Shown one piece after another: positions 9,346-17,308 of a stretch of DNA of 64,000 bases. The notes beneath the pieces were generated by a model. That model searched no databases and was not told the DNA's origin. It worked only from the letters and a program-made list of their open reading frames with translations. A program made the translations under genes and the position numbers. How positions within the stretch are numbered: the stretch's first letter is position 1; every line of letters begins with the position of its first letter. The DNA comes from Syntrophaceae bacterium UBA6078. GTDB taxonomy: Bacteria; Desulfobacterota; Syntrophia; Syntrophales; UBA2210. The stretch lies in assembly GCA_002428735.1 (NCBI GenBank), contig DIXO01000039.1, positions 1-64,000 of the forward strand. Direction: 5' to 3'.

Positions 9346-9640
9346 AGTGTCCCCTTCGGGGATGGTTGAAACTCCGCGCCTTTAGGCGAAGAGAAGTTTG
9401 ACGAAGCTCTCAAGAGACAAGCCGCTGTATCTTTTCAATAGATTCACCCCAGCTCAAGCTGGGGGCCTTACTGTTTCGGCGTTTTATGCCGACCAACCAT
9501 TCACACTTCAAGGACGTATATTCGCGTGAGTGGTTGGAAATGCTCATTTATCCACGGGTAAACCTGTGGTATTCTGTCTACGATCGCCGAACCCTTCGGC
9601 TTACAGCCGATGGTGATTCAGTTAATCGCAAGAGGACATA
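9346..9640 (+). other. Structured non-coding stretch with successive hairpins
   Basis: The 414 bases between the oxidoreductase and the carboxyltransferase hold no gene. After the terminator there is a string of inverted repeats: TCCCC/GGGGA (9350-9362), CGCC/GGCG (9377-9388) inside a longer AAACTC...GAG(A)AGTTT pairing, CCCCAGCT/AGCTGGGG (9447-9464), CGGC/GCCG (9477-9491), CCAACCATTCAC/GTGAGTGGTTGG (9493-9537, one mismatch), CCACGGGT/ACCTGTGG, and GCCGAA/TTCGGC (9586-9600). It could be a decayed IS200/IS605-type end, a MITE or a structured RNA. I do not recognise a known RNA family. Confidence 0.4.
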
Positions 9641-9707
9641 GGCCAATCTCTCAAAGTATTGTGACTGGCCAGTGTGTTAATTACATTGTATTAATAAGGA
9701 GATTCCA

Positions 9708-11279
9708 ATGGTGGACAAGCGTAATGAGAGGATCGATGAGTTGCGTGAAGTAAAGAAACGAGCCCTCAGCGGTGGGGGTGCAGATAAGGTCGCTGCCCAG
9801 CATGAAAAGGGGAAGATGCTTGCCCGTGAAAGGCTTGATTATCTTCTCGATAAGGGAAGTTTTGTTGAATTCAATATGCTTCTCGGATATGCCTTGAACG
9901 CACCTGGTGATGGCATTGTGAGTGGTTATGGTATGATAGATGGGCGTCGGGTATGTATCTATTCTCAGGATCCAACGGTCAGAGGAGGGTCGATTGGCGC
10001 ACTGCATGGTTTTAAAATGTATCGCGCTGTTGAATGGGCTATACAGATGGGAGTCCCCCTCGTTGGCCTCCATGATTCTCCCGGCGCACGCCTCCCCCAG
10101 TTAACAGAAAAGGGAGGTGGAATGGGGAGTGGCGCGGTGGGACGCAGGAGCGGCGGTTCCGTTTTCTTTCCGAACACGCAGGCATCCGGTGTTGTACCTC
10201 AAATCTCCGCGATTCTGGGGAGTTGTGCAGGTATATCAGTCTATTCGCCCGCCCTGCACGATTTTATTTTCATGGTGGATAAGCAGAGTCACATGTTTAT
10301 AACGGGGCCGCGCATGGTGAGGGAAGTCATGGGGGAAGAGCTCAGCTATGATGAGTTGGGGGGAGCTGCGGTTCACTGTAAGGTGTCGGGTGTTGCCGAC
10401 AGGAGGTTCCAGAGCGAGAAAGAGTTGCTTGACGGGATCAAAGAACTTCTTCGTTATCTTCCCGCGAATGCTAAGGAAAGGCCTCCGGTAGCTGTAAACG
10501 ATGAGCTGCTGGAAATGACCAATGACAAATTTTTTGATATTGTTCCATCTACGCCAAACCGGCCCTACGACATGCACAAAATAATTTATTTGATTCTTGA
10601 CGGGGGACGTTTTTTTGAAATAAAGCCGGAATTTGCCGGGGAAATGATTGTCGGTTTTGGAAGGTTGAAGGGTCAAACGGTAGGCATTGTTGCGAATCAG
10701 CCGATGGTTCGGGCGGGGTGTCTTACCGTCGATGGTTCAGACAAGCAGGCGCGATTTATGCGGTTCTGTGACGCTTTCAATATTCCGATCGTTCTGCTGA
10801 TCGATACGCCGGCCTATATGCCTGGCAAGAACCAGGAACATGCCGGGATCATCCGACATGGTGCCAAAGTCCTCTATGCGTTATGCGAGGCGACCGTCCC
10901 CCGGATGGCGGTGATTATAAGGAAAGTTTACGGAGGGGGCACGTTGGGGATGGGTGTTATACCGGGTTTGGGTACCGACCTTGTTTATTCATGGCCCACA
11001 GCAGAAACGGGAGTGCTGGGCGCCGATGCCTCAGTCGAGCTCTATTTTGGAAAAGAGATTGCTGCGGCAAAGAATCCGGAGGATTTAAGAAGGCAGAAGA
11101 CTCAAGAATTTAATGACCGGTATTCCAACCCGGTACGAGATGCATCCACAAATTGGGCGTTGGCCGACATTATCGAACCGCGAGAGACGAGAGATGTTTT
11201 AATCCGGGGTCTTGAATTTCTCGCAAACAAAAAACGGGACAGTGGGACCCCGAAGCGTCATGGGAATATTCCCCTGTGA
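9708..11279 (+). CDS. Acyl-CoA carboxylase carboxyltransferase subunit (PccB/MmdA-like)
   Basis: This 523-residue carboxyltransferase moves carboxyl groups between carboxybiotin and an acyl-CoA such as propionyl- or methylmalonyl-CoA. The two crotonase-like halves are visible: an N-terminal CoA-site region (ARERLDYLLDKGSF, then GGSIGALHGFKMYRA and DSPGARLPQ) and a C-terminal half with GIVANQP, DTPAYMPGKNQEHAGIIRHGAKVLYA and KVYGGGTLGMG. GGAG precedes ATG 9708. No biotin carrier, biotin carboxylase or decarboxylase membrane subunit is encoded nearby, so partners must be elsewhere. It could serve a biotin-dependent carboxylase or a sodium-pumping decarboxylase (alpha subunit); the sequence does not decide. 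Confidence 0.9.
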   Translation: MVDKRNERIDELREVKKRALSGGGADKVAAQHEKGKMLARERLDYLLDKGSFVEFNMLLGYALNAPGDGIVSGYGMIDGRRVCIYSQDPTVRGGSIGALHGFKMYRAVEWAIQMGVPLVGLHDSPGARLPQLTEKGGGMGSGAVGRRSGGSVFFPNTQASGVVPQISAILGSCAGISVYSPALHDFIFMVDKQSHMFITGPRMVREVMGEELSYDELGGAAVHCKVSGVADRRFQSEKELLDGIKELLRYLPANAKERPPVAVNDELLEMTNDKFFDIVPSTPNRPYDMHKIIYLILDGGRFFEIKPEFAGEMIVGFGRLKGQTVGIVANQPMVRAGCLTVDGSDKQARFMRFCDAFNIPIVLLIDTPAYMPGKNQEHAGIIRHGAKVLYALCEATVPRMAVIIRKVYGGGTLGMGVIPGLGTDLVYSWPTAETGVLGADASVELYFGKEIAAAKNPEDLRRQKTQEFNDRYSNPVRDASTNWALADIIEPRETRDVLIRGLEFLANKKRDSGTPKRHGNIPL

Positions 11280-11473
11280 TCTCAACATTCGGGTAGATAT
11301 CGGAGCAAACTCCGAACAGGTACCTCCATCAATTAATGTACACCGTTCTCCGTTCGGTATCCGGTATAAGGGCCGAACATCTTGAAATACCAGTGTACAG
11401 ACAAATACAGCCGCACTCCCCAATTTCTGGATGGGAATATGGAAAATCAATATCTGGAGGAATCAAATACTGT

Positions 11474-11502
11474 TTGAACTAGACTTGATTTCTATATAAT
11501 AT
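11474..11502 (+). promoter_or_regulatory. Candidate sigma-70 promoter for the crotonase gene
   Basis: TTGAAC (11474-11479) and TAATAT (11497-11502) are 17 bases apart, leaving a leader of about 120 bases before ATG 11629. The rest of the 349-base gap 11280-11628 shows only a small CGGAG-CAAA-CTCCG inverted repeat near 11300 and no gene. Confidence 0.5.
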
Positions 11503-11628
11503 CTTTAGGTAATACCCTTGCTTTTCTGATGCATAAAGGTTCATTTAATAATAATATCATAAGCGCAAAAGATACACTGAAAAAGTGATGCCATCATTTG
11601 TATTAACAACAATGCTTGGGGAAAGGAT

Positions 11629-12432
11629 ATGATAAGACCGATAATGAAAAGCGACAATGAACTGCTTGTCAACAGGGAAGGCCCTATTTGTACTATAACA
11701 ATAAATCGTCCGGAAAAACTCAACGCACTTTCCCCAAATTGTTTAATAAAAATGTCTAAAATACTTAACGAACTCTCAGAAGATGCGAAGGTGCGCTCAG
11801 TTGTAATTTGTGGAGCAGGAAGTAAATCTTTTTCATCTGGGTATGATATCGAAGCTCTTTCCGTCAGCGAGACTATAAAAACTAACAAGAGTCGTCCTAT
11901 TGACCTTGCTATTCAATCGATTCTGGCTTTTCCTTATCCGATTATAGCAATGATTAACGGATACGCTTACGGAGCAGGTTGTACGATTGCCCTTAGTTGT
12001 GATATCCGAGTTGCCTCAAGAAATGCTCGAATTGGGATGCAGAATGCTAAACGCGGGCTTGTCCCTTCGCTTGATGAATTGAGCTTATTTATCAGAATAA
12101 TCGGTTTCAGTCGCACTCTTGAGATTTTCCAAACTGGCCGAACCTATGATAGCCAGCAATGTTTAGAGATGAATCTTGTAAACTATGTAGTTGATAATGA
12201 TAAATTAAAAAGTTTTACTTATGATCTGGCAAAGGAACTTTCAGAAAATGCCCCCTTAGCTCTTCGTGGTACTAAGATAATTCTAAATGAGATAAGATAT
12301 TATCCAATATTACCTGAGGAGATTGTGAACAAAGCCCAATCACTCCGAGTTGCAGCCAACAATAGTGAGGACAAAGAGGAAAGTATAAGAGCGTTCAGGG
12401 AAAAAAGAAAGCCCCGGTTCAAGGGGCGCTGA
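11629..12432 (+). CDS. Enoyl-CoA hydratase/isomerase family protein, AT-rich
   Basis: This is a 267-residue crotonase-fold protein. The N-terminus has ITINRPEKLNALSP and the oxyanion-hole regions FSSGYDIEAL and MINGYAYGAGCTIALSCDIRVA. Typical hydratases have Glu in GGGCELA; here the matching stretch is GAGCTIA, so the first catalytic Glu is missing, while an acidic pair (DE in PSLDELSL) lies near the place of the second. It may therefore be an isomerase, hydrolase, decarboxylase or ring-opening type rather than a hydratase. Codon use is strongly AT-rich compared with the adjacent ior genes, a sign of acquisition. GGGGAAAGG lies just before ATG 11629; a second ATG at 11644 is possible. Confidence 0.83.
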   Translation: MIRPIMKSDNELLVNREGPICTITINRPEKLNALSPNCLIKMSKILNELSEDAKVRSVVICGAGSKSFSSGYDIEALSVSETIKTNKSRPIDLAIQSILAFPYPIIAMINGYAYGAGCTIALSCDIRVASRNARIGMQNAKRGLVPSLDELSLFIRIIGFSRTLEIFQTGRTYDSQQCLEMNLVNYVVDNDKLKSFTYDLAKELSENAPLALRGTKIILNEIRYYPILPEEIVNKAQSLRVAANNSEDKEESIRAFREKRKPRFKGR

Positions 12433-12444
12433 GTATCATCATAC

Positions 12445-12478
12445 AAAAGCCGGAGGGCGGGATTGCCGCGTCTCCGGC
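12445..12478 (-). terminator. Terminator of the ior operon
   Basis: Read on the minus strand, GCCGGAG (12478-12472) pairs with CTCCGGC (12455-12449) and is followed by TTTTG, 25 bases past the iorB stop. It lies between the convergent crotonase gene and iorB. Confidence 0.6.
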
Positions 12479-12503
12479 CTGTATCGTTCCCTTCAGATCA
12501 CAG

Positions 12504-13124
12504 CTATTGTTTCATCAACTCCACTCCCAGGTCGAAGGCCGTGAGATTGTCGGCCATTTTCTCCGCGGGGAGGGTTCGGGAGAGGGCCGCCTCAAAGTCG
12601 CCCCGGCCCACGGGAAGATCGCCCACGGCCGAGAGGGCGCCGATCATGATGATGTTTCCCAGGATGGCGTTCCCCAGCTTGACGGCCTCGTCCGTGGCGT
12701 CAATAAACCAGGCGCGGGCGGAGAGCTTCTTCAGTGTTTCCTTGATTTCATCGAGGGACGGATAGGAGAGCCTTCCGGCAATAACGCCGGCGGGGTAGAT
12801 GGCACGGGTATTCGTGAGGACCTTCACCGCAGGATTGCCGTACCCGGCCAGCACCCGGATCGCCTCGATCGGTTCGAGGGTGACCACCACGTCGGCCTTT
12901 CCTTTCGGGACCTGCGGGCTCCAGGTGGATTTGGAGGACACCCGTATGTGGCTCATCACCGAGCCGCCCCGCTGTGATGCGCCGAAGGTCTCTCCGATGG
13001 TGACGAAGAATCCCTTTTGCACCAGCATGTTTGAAAAGACGCGGGATGCCATGACGTTTCCCTGGCCGCCCACGCCGGTAATGATAATATTATAGGGGTC
13101 TTTGGGTAATCGGTACGCAGTCAT
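12504..13124 (-). CDS. iorB: Indolepyruvate ferredoxin oxidoreductase, beta subunit
   Basis: This is the gamma-type pyruvate:ferredoxin oxidoreductase domain protein, 206 residues, partner of IorA in oxidative decarboxylation of aryl-pyruvates (transaminated aromatic amino acids) to aryl-acetyl-CoA with ferredoxin reduction. Seen: IIITGVGGQGNVMASRVFSNML at the start, IGETFGASQRGGSVMSHIR, and ADVVVTLEPIEAIR. I start it at ATG 13124 (MTAYRLPKD), four bases after the iorA stop, with the ribosome-binding site GGAGGTGG in the end of iorA. A longer in-frame extension upstream overlaps iorA and looks non-coding. Confidence 0.92.
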   Translation of the reverse strand: MTAYRLPKDPYNIIITGVGGQGNVMASRVFSNMLVQKGFFVTIGETFGASQRGGSVMSHIRVSSKSTWSPQVPKGKADVVVTLEPIEAIRVLAGYGNPAVKVLTNTRAIYPAGVIAGRLSYPSLDEIKETLKKLSARAWFIDATDEAVKLGNAILGNIIMIGALSAVGDLPVGRGDFEAALSRTLPAEKMADNLTAFDLGVELMKQ

Positions 13125-13128
13125 CGCT

Positions 13129-15066
13129 TCAGGCCACCTCCTCCCGTTTGATCGCCCCCTGAGGGCAGATATCGGCGCAGACGCCGCAGCCCACACAGAT
13201 AACCTCGTCGATCTCGGCCTTCTGTTTTTCAGCGTTCCAGATGAGGCCGGGGCAGCCGAATATCCGTGTGCAGAAGCGACCGCAGCCGCATTCTTCGCCG
13301 ATGCAGATGGTCTCGTCCACATGGACGGTGTAATCCTTTTTGTTTTTCCTCTGGGGGCTGAGGGCGCAGGCCTTGCGCATGATCAGCACCTTGACGCCGC
13401 TCGTGTCCTCGATCAGTTCGTTCAAAGTCTCCCGGGTTCCCTCCAGATCGAAGGGATCTCTGATCTCGACCCGGGCGCCGATCCCTTCGCAGATGCGGGC
13501 GATATCGATAGGAGGAACCGCCTCGCCCAGCACATTGTGGTCCAGACCCGGATGGGGCTGGAATCCCGTCATGGCGGTGCCGCTGTTGTCCAGTACCACG
13601 AGTGTGATATTCGACCGGTTGTGGACGGCATTGACAAGGGCGGGGATGACGGCGTGGTAAAAGGTCGAGTCCCCGCAGACCGCCAGTATGGGCTGATCCA
13701 TGCCGAACTGCCCCAGTTTTCCGAAGCCGCTGGCGATTCCGGCGCCCGACCCCATGGAGTGGAGCGTCTTGAGGGTATTGAAGCCGGTCGAGCCGATGGC
13801 CATGGTGTAACAGCCGATGTCGCCGCAGACGAACCCCTGCCGGTTATCCATTTCGAGGGCGTTGTGGATGCTGAAGAAGGACGCCCGGTGCGGGCAGCCG
13901 GGGCAGAAGACCTGTTCCCGGTTCGGCGCGCGCGCAATGACGGAGGCCTGCGCTTCCCGGCCGTATTCTTCCGGGACCGGTACATAGTCGATTCCCAGGA
14001 CGGAGCTCAGGGCCGCGATGACGAGATCGGGGTTCATTTCCCCCGTCATGGGGATGGTTCCGTCATTCTTTCCGTAGAAGGTCTTGACGCCGATCTCTGC
14101 TGCCTGTTCGGCGGCCAGGATCTTCACATTCTCCTCTAGGAAGGGAAGCACTTCCTCTACAATCATAACCTTGTCGGTTCTCGAAAGATGTTTTGCCAGC
14201 AATTTCGGCGGCAGGGGCCAGGTGGTTCCCATCTTGAGAAGACCCACGCGGTCTTCCGCGCCGAGAACGTTGACCGCCTCCCTGCTGTAGAGATAGCAGG
14301 CGCTGCTCGTAATAAGAAGAAGGTCCGGCCTCTCCGGCCCCTCATAGGTGTTGAAGGGGCAGCCCTCGAAAATCTCCCGCGCCTTTCTGATCTTTTCCTG
14401 CTGCTGCTGATGTTTCCAGGCCACGGGGGCGCTGATGATGATTCCCTCGTCAGGATCAAGGGCAAAACCGTCAAACCTGAATTCGGCCCTCCGTTTCTCC
14501 GCGGGGAGTCTTCCATAGGTTATGTTTCCGCTGGCGTGAGACATGCGGGTCACGCTCCTGACGACCACGATCTGCCTGAGCTCCTCCGAAAGATCGAAGG
14601 CCCACTTCGTCATGTCCTTCGCCTCCTGGAAATTGCCCGGCTCCAGAAGGGGAATCTCCAGGAGCCGCGCGAAGAACCGTGACTCGCCTTCGTTGACGCT
14701 GGACAGGGCTCCCGGATCGTCGCAGGTGACCATGACAAATCCTCCCCTCGTTCCCGACCCGGCGAGGTGGAGCAGAAAATCGGATGCCACGTTCACACCG
14801 TTCTGCTTCATGACGCAGAGCGCCCGCAGCCGGGAGAAGGATGCCGCCGCCGCCACTTCGAGGGCCACCTTCTCGTTGACGGACCACTCGACATAGAGAT
14901 TGGGTTCTTTCGCTACCTTCGACAAGTTTTCGATGATCTCCGATGACGGCGTGCCCGGATACCCGCTGGCGACATTCACACCGGCCTCCAGGGCGCCCCG
15001 CACAATTGCCTCGTTCCCCATCACCAGGCAGGAAGCGCCTTCTTTCTCGTCTGTCAGATAAGACAT
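13129..15066 (-). CDS. iorA: Indolepyruvate ferredoxin oxidoreductase, alpha subunit
   Basis: This 645-residue thiamine-pyrophosphate enzyme oxidises aryl-pyruvates with CoA and ferredoxin. Domain order: N-terminal pyrimidine-binding domain (MGNEAIVRGALEAGV, SGYPGTPSSEI), a central domain, the TPP domain after CPGCPHRASFF with GDSTFYHA and the downstream Asn (LDNSGTAMTGFQ), then a C-terminal ferredoxin domain with CIGEECGCGRFC and CVGCGVCADICPQGAI for two [4Fe-4S] clusters. GGGGAGAG precedes ATG 15066. It is 10 bases downstream of an FrhB-like gene and directly before iorB, so the three are likely co-transcribed. Confidence 0.95.
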   Translation of the reverse strand: MSYLTDEKEGASCLVMGNEAIVRGALEAGVNVASGYPGTPSSEIIENLSKVAKEPNLYVEWSVNEKVALEVAAAASFSRLRALCVMKQNGVNVASDFLLHLAGSGTRGGFVMVTCDDPGALSSVNEGESRFFARLLEIPLLEPGNFQEAKDMTKWAFDLSEELRQIVVVRSVTRMSHASGNITYGRLPAEKRRAEFRFDGFALDPDEGIIISAPVAWKHQQQQEKIRKAREIFEGCPFNTYEGPERPDLLLITSSACYLYSREAVNVLGAEDRVGLLKMGTTWPLPPKLLAKHLSRTDKVMIVEEVLPFLEENVKILAAEQAAEIGVKTFYGKNDGTIPMTGEMNPDLVIAALSSVLGIDYVPVPEEYGREAQASVIARAPNREQVFCPGCPHRASFFSIHNALEMDNRQGFVCGDIGCYTMAIGSTGFNTLKTLHSMGSGAGIASGFGKLGQFGMDQPILAVCGDSTFYHAVIPALVNAVHNRSNITLVVLDNSGTAMTGFQPHPGLDHNVLGEAVPPIDIARICEGIGARVEIRDPFDLEGTRETLNELIEDTSGVKVLIMRKACALSPQRKNKKDYTVHVDETICIGEECGCGRFCTRIFGCPGLIWNAEKQKAEIDEVICVGCGVCADICPQGAIKREEVA

Positions 15067-15076
15067 CGTCTCTCCC

Positions 15077-16207
15077 CTATGCGGTCAGCCCTTCGAGGAT
15101 CTCAGCGCTGATCCTCAGATAGGATTTTGTTTCATTACCCTGCGTGTTGATCATTCCTTCGCCCCGTGCCTTGGAAAGGCCCCGTTTTTTCTTGTTTCCC
15201 GCGGCCCAGATCAGGTGTTCGCGGTTTTCCTCCGGCAACGCAGAGAGCGTCAGGTATCCCTCCTGTGCCGCCTCCTCGACGATTCTTCTTCCCCGGTCCG
15301 TTCTGATGATCAGGGTATTCATGTCGGGGTGTCCCTCCATGACTCCGACCGAAAGGTCTGAAAATTCAGAAGTCATATCGATACAATAGGAACACCCATT
15401 GGGCACAAGCTCACGGATTTCATTCAGCGGAATCTCCAGTTTTGTCCCGCTATCCCCGAACACTTCCATAATCTCCGAGGGCGGGGGAGGGATATCGATC
15501 TTCCTGATCCGGTCGATCTCGATCCGCCCGGCGAGGAAGGGCTCGAAGAGCCTGAAATCGATGGCCCAGGTGCAGAACAGACCGATGACAAGCCCGAAGG
15601 GGTTCACGCAGTCATCCGCCTTTAACGGGTTTGAACTCATCAGGGCCGCGGCCAGGACCTGACAAGGGGTGCCGACGAGACCGATATTCCGGTGTCCCTT
15701 CTCGACAGCCTGATTTAATGCCGAAAGCGTCGGCGCCGCCGTGTACTTCGAAGCGGCGCAGGCAAGGACGTCCTGCGGGACGGTGACAAAACGGGGAAGG
15801 GGGAGGAGACCCCTCCGGTCGGTCAGGACCGCACCGCTTACATATCTCTTCTCAAGGGCGAAATACATGAGGGCGGAGACGACCCCACCGGCCTGGGAGG
15901 CCACATTCTTCAGCCGGCCGCCGGCCCTCGTCGCGCTGATGGATTGATATGATCCGAGAGGATTTCCGTCATAGGGTCTGCCGAACAGGTGCCGGGAAAC
16001 CATATCAAGATCGACGTCGACCTTGGGACAGTAGGCGAAGCACCGTCCTTCATCGACGACGCAGGGAAAGAGCACCGCCGTTTTCCCGCGGTGCGAACGG
16101 TGGTAGGGGCACAGGTCGATACAGGCCCCGCATCCCGTGCAGAGGCGGGCGTCGAGAACATATTTTTTCAGTTCCTCCTGTCCCCTCCTGATCACTCTTT
16201 TTTCCAT
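15077..16207 (-). CDS. FrhB/FdhB-like iron-sulfur oxidoreductase (coenzyme F420 hydrogenase beta family)
   Basis: This is a 376-residue protein of the FrhB/FdhB family, flavin- and iron-sulfur-containing subunits that pass electrons between ferredoxin and another carrier. It has an N-terminal cluster motif (CTGCGACIDLCPYH, then CFAYCPKVDVD), a central domain with SQAGGVVSALMYFALE and GLVGTPCQVLAA, and the C-terminal CSYCIDMTSEFSDLSVG motif. The start at ATG 16207 (MEKRVIRRG) is preferred to an upstream one 12 codons earlier. It leads the iorA-iorB operon, so it may reoxidise the ferredoxin reduced by IorAB. The true partner cofactor is not evident; in bacteria F420 need not be involved. Confidence 0.85.
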   Translation of the reverse strand: MEKRVIRRGQEELKKYVLDARLCTGCGACIDLCPYHRSHRGKTAVLFPCVVDEGRCFAYCPKVDVDLDMVSRHLFGRPYDGNPLGSYQSISATRAGGRLKNVASQAGGVVSALMYFALEKRYVSGAVLTDRRGLLPLPRFVTVPQDVLACAASKYTAAPTLSALNQAVEKGHRNIGLVGTPCQVLAAALMSSNPLKADDCVNPFGLVIGLFCTWAIDFRLFEPFLAGRIEIDRIRKIDIPPPPSEIMEVFGDSGTKLEIPLNEIRELVPNGCSYCIDMTSEFSDLSVGVMEGHPDMNTLIIRTDRGRRIVEEAAQEGYLTLSALPEENREHLIWAAGNKKKRGLSKARGEGMINTQGNETKSYLRISAEILEGLTA

Positions 16208-16458
16208 CCCATCCGACCCCCATTTCGATTGGTACGATAACAACCACCGCGCCGCGTACGAATATGAGGTAAAACGTACCTGTTTCTCCGGACGGTGTCA
16301 ATTATTTCTTGGGTGAGAATGGTCGATTCCCTCGGACGAAATAACGGAGTCGGTGAGGAGCGTGCGCCCCGGTGTTTCCCATGGACACCCACCCGTTTTT
16401 GTGGTAGCTACCTGCAAGGATTTCAGGAGCCTGTGCAGAATACGATGCGGGGATTGTC

Positions 16459-17307
16459 ATGGGTGTGAAACGGGTAGGGATTATAGCGAACAGCAGCAAG
16501 GAGAAGGCCCCTGAGTACGCGTTGCGGCTTGCCGAGTGGCTCTCGGGAAGAAGGGTGGAGGTTCTCTTCGAGGAGGAGATAGCGTCCGCCGTGAACAGGC
16601 CCGGCGTCTCCAGGAAGGACCTGGCGTCCGCGGTGGATATCCTGGTAGTCTTCGGGGGCGATGGGACGCTTCTTCTGGCGGCGCGCCTGGCCATGGGGTC
16701 CCGTGTGCCCATCCTGGGAATCAACATGGGGGGGCTCGGTTTCATGACGGTGGTCAACCTGGACGAGATGCTCGGCGCCATGGAGCTTGTTCTCGCCGGT
16801 AATTGCACCACATCCCGGCGGATGATGCTGAACGTGTCCGTGGAAGGGGTGGAGCATCCAGCGCTCAATGATGCGGTCATCAACCGGGGGGGGCTCTCAC
16901 GGATGGTCAATCTGGAGACCTTCCTTGATGGGAAATATCTGACCACCTTTAAGGCGGACGGCCTGATCGTCTCTACCCCGACCGGCTCCACCGCCTACTC
17001 TCTTTCGTCGGGCGGGCCCATCGTGATGCCGGAACTCGATTCCATCATCATCAACCCCATCTGTCCGCACACCCTGACAAACAGGCCTCTTGTGCTTCCC
17101 CCCGAGTCCGCCGTAGAAGTGGTCGTCTGGGCGAAGGAGGGGGAGGCATCGGTGACGCTCGATGGCCAGGATCTTTTCATTCTGAAGTCGGGCGACCGGG
17201 TGGGTATCCGGAGATCGAAGGATCACATACATCTCGTGGAATCTCCCCATCGCGATTACCTGGAGATTCTGCGGACCAAGCTGGGATGGGGCGGACTGCC
17301 CGGATGA
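16459..17307 (+). CDS. nadK: NAD kinase
   Basis: It phosphorylates NAD with ATP or polyphosphate to give NADP in the cytoplasm. The protein is 282 residues, normal for the family, with the diagnostic GGDGT at residues 66-70, NMGGLGF, NDAVINRG from residue 137 and the TPTGSTAYS segment. GGGGA lies five bases before ATG 16459. The stop is two bases before recN, the common nadK-recN pairing. The 250 bases between it and the divergent FrhB-like gene carry both promoters, but none stands out. Confidence 0.95.
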   Translation: MGVKRVGIIANSSKEKAPEYALRLAEWLSGRRVEVLFEEEIASAVNRPGVSRKDLASAVDILVVFGGDGTLLLAARLAMGSRVPILGINMGGLGFMTVVNLDEMLGAMELVLAGNCTTSRRMMLNVSVEGVEHPALNDAVINRGGLSRMVNLETFLDGKYLTTFKADGLIVSTPTGSTAYSLSSGGPIVMPELDSIIINPICPHTLTNRPLVLPPESAVEVVVWAKEGEASVTLDGQDLFILKSGDRVGIRRSKDHIHLVESPHRDYLEILRTKLGWGGLPG

Positions 17308-17308
17308 G

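Noticed and set aside
12507..13323. Upstream in-frame extension of iorB into iorA
   Set aside because: The iorB homology starts at MTAYRLPKD; the extension only reads iorA in another frame.
13102..14139. 345-codon open frame antisense to iorA and the iorB start
   Set aside because: It is a shadow of iorA, with Ala/Asp/Gly-rich sequence and no family motif.
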